DNA from: Smittium culicis
Taxonomy: Eukaryota; Kickxellomycota; Harpellomycetes; Harpellales; Legeriomycetaceae
Assembly (NCBI GenBank): GCA_001970855.1
Contig: LSSN01000044.1
Coordinates: 1-64,000, forward strand
DNA length: 64,000 bases
Direction of reading: 5' to 3'
The notes under the pieces are model-generated. The model worked only from the letters and a program-made list of their open reading frames with translations. It was not told the origin of the DNA and made no database searches. The stretch's first letter is position 1, and each line of letters begins with the position of its first letter. Made by a program: the position numbers and the translations under genes. Below, in pieces: positions 59,131-64,000 of this stretch.

Positions 59131-60840
59131 AGTATCAATGACTCTGTTAATATCGGTGTGTATGTCACCCATCTGGATTATGGACCTTATATCCCTTTCA
59201 AACTTGAAACCATCCCTTATTCAAGCAACAATAATCATTACAGAACCAAAAAGCGGAAAATTTCCGCATTAGAAAAAAAAGCACTGGAACTTGATAATAT
59301 AGAGGATCGGAGACTTCTCCTCAAAGCTCAAATTTTCTGTTTTTACGTAGTTGGATGTATTATTTATAACTTAAAACGTTTCCGGCGTCGATATAGACAC
59401 ATATCTGTCCAGAAGCGCTTTTTAGGCTGACTAATCTTTAACGAGATAAATTCTCAGATCTCAAATTCTAATATTATCAAATATCTGGAGAAAATATAAA
59501 AGTTATATAAGCTAAAAATAGATTCTATAAAAGCCTAAAAATATGATTCAATGTAATTAGAACCAAACAACACAGAATTTTAAAGCCTCCCAATGCTTTC
59601 AGAATTCAATAAAATTAGATGATTCATTGATTAATCATTTTTCAGAACCGCTATTTAAATTACGACAGCAGTAAGATTAATCAAAAAATGAGGTCCCAAA
59701 ACTGACCTTAATTATAGAATCTAAACATCTAAATAAGTTTGCTTCTGTCTGTAACTGTGATTTTAAAAGAAGGTAACATTTACTGAATAGATAATCGATG
59801 CAGACGCATGATCCAAAGAGTGCTACATTTAGTCACTGTAGCTCCAAAAAGAGAACGAGCTGATCTAACTATAGAAAATTCTTGCGAAATAGCAGCACAA
59901 ATTAATCAAATATTTTTATTGGTGTTGGCTTAAAAAAATATACAAGTAAAAAGTAGCTTTATCTTATTTTTCTGACACTAAATAATAGAAATAGCAACTG
60001 TTTAGTAAATATGCTTCTATGATTTATCAAAGACAATTAAAAGACTTTATCCGTCGATAGTATTGTTAGGAATAACCTTACGATATTAAAATTAGTAAAT
60101 CGCAAACTCGATACAGAAATAGCGAATAATAGAGCTATCAGAGAAAATATAGCGGCTAAAAATGGTATAAATGCATATTAAATAGCTTCGCATGCATTCT
60201 GGCCGGACTATTCTATCTTAGACACATATTATAGAATAGCAAGATAATATTCAAATAATTTGAATGAGTTGGTATTAAATCTGTAGTAACTTAATATTTA
60301 TCCTCTTAGAAGGTTGATTTTAGAATTAGTCGCGCTCTTTAGAATGAAAATTATTATTTAACATACGAATGATGGAGAAATATCAAATTCCGCCCATCTG
60401 TTGCCATTTATCATTGTCGAAAGGTAATGAGGAAAAATTAATTGAGCTTTATAAATTATTTAACATAATTTTTTTTAGTTCATTTTATTTAAATTATTTT
60501 TCGCTTAGTATTATCCAATAATATGGTAACGCTTTGTATATATTCTCTTCTCATATAATATGAATTAATGTTCCCTTTAGAGCTCGATCAATTCTACAGA
60601 TCCTGTTGTGACTTGCTGGGAGAATTGGGTTGGTCATATGTAATTCTGGTTGAAATTTAGTGTGATTTTCTGAAGCATTTCATTAGATTCTTACATTTAG
60701 AAATACCTCTCTAAATTTTTTGTTTAAACCTTTGAAATCATTGTTATTCAATATAAAACATTCTTTAAAATATTCTGGGTCTGAAAAATTATAATCAGAT
60801 TGAGGCTTATTTAAAAATTATTCTTTTATTCTATACACTG
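59131..60840. other. Noncoding, possible decayed DIRS tail
   Basis: No open frame of note in the frame expected from the relic upstream. On the minus strand 60830-60690 a short coding-like run (DYNFSDPEYFKECF) ends in a stop. An AT-rich motif at 60510-60560 is shared with 14108-14160. Confidence 0.4.
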
Positions 60841-60848
60841 AGATTTAA

Positions 60849-61043
60849 ATGATAGTATCATTAACTGAAATTTCATTAAATGTGCACTCAAAAGCGCTGC
60901 GGAAATCAGAAACCATCGCTATTTCACGGTTTATACATAAAAATAGTGTTTATCCTAAATATAACTTTATATCTTTAAATGGCTCAGATTTTTTATTAAT
61001 AAAAAACAAATTAAAATCTATTATTGAAGCTACATCTATATGA
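60849..61043 (+). pseudogene. Possible tyrosine-recombinase remnant
   Basis: This 64-codon frame lies 1.7 kb downstream of the DIRS RNase H on the same strand, where the recombinase gene of such elements sits. The segment KALRKSETIAISRF and the following residues loosely recall the beta-strand region of DIRS recombinases. No catalytic Arg-His-Arg-Tyr set is visible. Chance remains possible. Confidence 0.25.
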
Positions 61044-64000
61044 TTTTGAATTATGATAGACTGGTTTATTTTTTGGCTCTTTTTTATTCGATTAATTCTT
61101 ATTTACAAATATTCTCTAATAAATTCAAAACAAGAGTTTAACAGCTTCAATCTGCGAGTCCCTGTAAATATAAATCTCTTCAAAATATTTCAAATATACA
61201 AAAATGCCTTAATATGTCATTATAACAACTAATTTATATTTTTTACTGATTTTTTTTGTTTTCTTTCACAACGATTTTCAGCGTTAATAAGTCATGGTTA
61301 ACAGAAAATAATATTTTCTCGAATTCAATAAAACCAGAAAGAATTAAATATATATTATACAAGCTTTCGCATTATCTTTTTTATCTTTTTTATATTTTTT
61401 ATACGTATTACTGATTTTTATTTGAATAAAATATATTTAATAATTGCTGAAATTGATTCTCATTAAAGATTTATGATGCGTTATGATATGTCAGAGAATT
61501 CCCTTTTCTCCACCAAGCTTTTGTGTATATTATAGCTTTTCACTAGGGATTTTTCTTTTGGGTTCGATTATTAATAAACAAACTGATAATGTTATTATAA
61601 GATAATTATGAAATTTTTTTTTGATTTTATTTTTATTATGGTATTATTCTTCTCTATTTATAGAGGTTTTTCTTCTTAAAGTTTATATAAGAATATTAAA
61701 ATATAGATATAAAATTTAGATGTAAAATAAATTATAGATTTAAAATGTAGTGATTAAAATAAATTATAGACTTAAAATATATTAGTATAAAGAAGCACCT
61801 CGACATAAAAAAAATACAAAGAAACTATATCCGTTGTAAAAAAAACTGCCCAAATGAATCATCATATTTTTTTTTTGTATTAAATCTGGATTCTTTGAAA
61901 TCAGATTTAGTTAATTATTTAATTGTATTTTCAAGAATTAATTATCTTTCTTAGTAGTGATATTTATCTACGACAGATGTATGATAATTTTTTAAAGCGC
62001 TTTAATTATATTAAAAATTTGGAATTTTTTAATAATATTTAAGGCATTCTATTTAAATAAAATTTTTAATTAGAATTTTTTTACTCTGTGATATTGAGCT
62101 ATAATACGGATAATTTATTTAATGTTTACTGTGCTTGAAAATAAATATTATTTTAGACACTCTATATTTATATTATAATACTCATATTGAAATTAGAATA
62201 AAATAACTCCATTAAAATGATTGGTATCGGTATTCGAATATTATAATAATAGTTAATTAGATAGCTTTCATGATTTATTGTGGTTTATATGCTATACAGC
62301 TAAAAAATTAGCAAAAAAAAACAATTTTAGACTTTTTTTTAAAAAATATTTCTTTTGTAAGCCTTGGAAAATTGTACAATTTTAGGCTAATAAATTTTAA
62401 TGTACACTTTAATACCGAAAAAATTAAATTATTTAATAGTAAATCTTTTAAATCTATATTACTTAGAAACTTAGAAGCTTAATATTGAATAAGAAATTTA
62501 TTATGAATTAAGAAATAGCTCGATCATATCGAAATGTACGTAAAATTTTCAAATTACTCGAGCTAAATCGAAAAAATCAATTATTTTGCAATTAATTAAG
62601 CATTTCTTATTGAAGATAGAAAAAAAATAATTTACTGGTTATTGCGAAATAACAGAAATTTATTATTTCCCCATTCGTATATCTATATAATAGCCTTTAT
62701 TATATAATAGCTCTAATTCTGAATTATGATAATTGTACTCAAAATAATTCTGTAAGTATTTTGAGTAAAATTAAACAGAATTCTAACGTTTATCAAAAAA
62801 GTATGGATAGTCTGTTGATATCTATTATTTTACCTTTTTTTAGACCTTTATGGCCAAATAAATTTATTTTCACCTATGACACCGATTTCAACTATTTTAT
62901 TCATTGATAATTACTCATTGTTATAAAAATTTGATTTTTTTGAATTATAAATAGAGCGCCCACTTTTTTTTTCAATGATAAGATTGTTTTGTTTATTCCT
63001 TTAATTTTTTTTGGAGCATTTTTGGAATATAGATCATATTTATATTGAAGACTTTTTTCTTCGTATATATTTAAATAATAAAACTCGGTAATAAACCTCA
63101 TAGCTTTATTTAAAATATTTATTTTATATAACCATTATATAATATACTTTCCAAACTACTTATAGTTACCCTTTTTATACCGTGAAAGATAACATATTCT
63201 AACACGATATACTATAAAATACTAAACTCTCGTTAGATATAAATTAGTTGAGATTGATTAAACTAGTTAACTTGATTTCATTAAATATCCACAAACTTTT
63301 ATTCAAAACGTTTTTATAATATTTTTTCTATTTTGTATTTTAATTATCATTTAAAGAGTAAGCTGAAGATTAAAAATGAATCGCTTGACGAATCCTTAAA
63401 AATAAACTGTTAGTATGAATTTTACTTAATCCATTTGTTAACCCAGAAGCAAGCTACGAAAATTTCAGAATTTAATATCATTTTATGTGCCGATTAACGA
63501 AAATTACTTAGAATTTGAAGAGATTTATGAATGGGTAGATTTAATAATATACGGTATAACCAGCTAAATAGATTAGATTTACAATTAAAAGAATTAATTA
63601 ATTAGGATGAAAGTGCGAGTTTTCACAAATTCGCTCAGTATAAAAATGAATATTTTTTGAACTGAAAAAAAAACATAAATAGTGTGTAGATGAAAATTTA
63701 TCTAAATTTTATATTTTTTGAAGTCGCGCAAATACATGGAAACAATTTCAATATATAAATAATTAGGGATATAGTACCTATTGATAATTAAGATCCAACG
63801 AGGTTGCTTAAAAGTAAAGACCACATCTTGAGTAATGATTATTTATACTAAGAATCAAGCAGATTAATAATTCACAATTTAGATGAAAAACTACATTATT
63901 TCATGATAAGTTTTTTAGTCCTCAAAAAATAAATTATATCTGTAAACAAAAAGAAAGATGAGATAGAAAGAAAATGATATGAAATAGTACAATAGTATTT
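61044..64000. other. Intergenic, AT-rich
   Basis: Nothing supported as a gene. A 24-base unit is repeated at 61723-61746 and 61755-61778 with one difference. A 66-codon frame on the minus strand, 63101-62901, is Lys/Ile/Tyr-rich and probably random. Confidence 0.6.

Noticed and set aside
59050..59430. 126-codon open frame in the DIRS region
   Set aside because: The DIRS-like coding (NPP...W) at 59070-59105 lies in a different frame, so this frame is probably a chance reading of decayed sequence.
62901..63101. 66-codon minus-strand frame
   Set aside because: No motif, and its length is compatible with chance.
1..64000. CRISPR array, bacterial operon or defence island
   Set aside because: Spliced eukaryotic genes throughout; no regularly spaced repeats were seen.

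Overview
The window is a 64 kb stretch of an AT-rich eukaryotic nuclear genome. It holds seven spliced or intact host genes, a roughly 12 kb gene desert, other long noncoding stretches, and the remains of at least three retroelement classes. Short introns with GTAAG-type donors (one with a TACTAAC branch site), a fungal-style clathrin/Atg6/Ssl2 set, and Ty3, DIRS and LINE relics suggest a fungus, most likely an early-diverging, low-GC lineage. The species cannot be fixed from the sequence alone.

Layout. 51-5846: a Ty3/gypsy LTR element on the + strand, with long direct repeats at 51-496 and 5401-5846. Gag, protease, RT, RNase H and integrase are recognisable, but every part carries stops or frameshifts. 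5943-8100: decayed coding fragments. 7030-19000: gene desert with many hairpins, including three in a row at 16508-16631. 19025-24365: clathrin heavy chain (+, 3 exons). 24530-27024: ATG6/Beclin (-, 5 exons), tail-to-tail with clathrin. 28721-31697: SSL2/XPB TFIIH helicase (-, 4 exons). 35845-38500: broken LINE-type element (-). 39047-40981: F-box/WD40 protein like beta-TrCP (-, 3 exons). 42484-44161: QTRT2 queuine transglycosylase subunit (-, 3 exons). 46879-48971: unknown single-pass membrane protein (+, 4 exons), interrupted by an assembly gap flanked by a false duplication. 49166-51670: Ssp1/CaMKK-like protein kinase (-). 51671-64000: mostly noncoding, with a decayed DIRS-type element (RT and RNase H) at 57631-59130.

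The host genes serve unrelated housekeeping tasks: vesicle coats, autophagy, transcription and DNA repair, ubiquitin ligation, tRNA modification and energy signalling. There is no cluster or operon-like system. Exon-intron models were built by hand. All of them keep frame across every junction and give proteins close to, or moderately longer than, the family norm. I saw no convincing new multi-gene system. The most useful leads are the coding-dead LTR element with near-identical repeats, the three-hairpin locus, the false duplication at the gap, and the unknown membrane protein.
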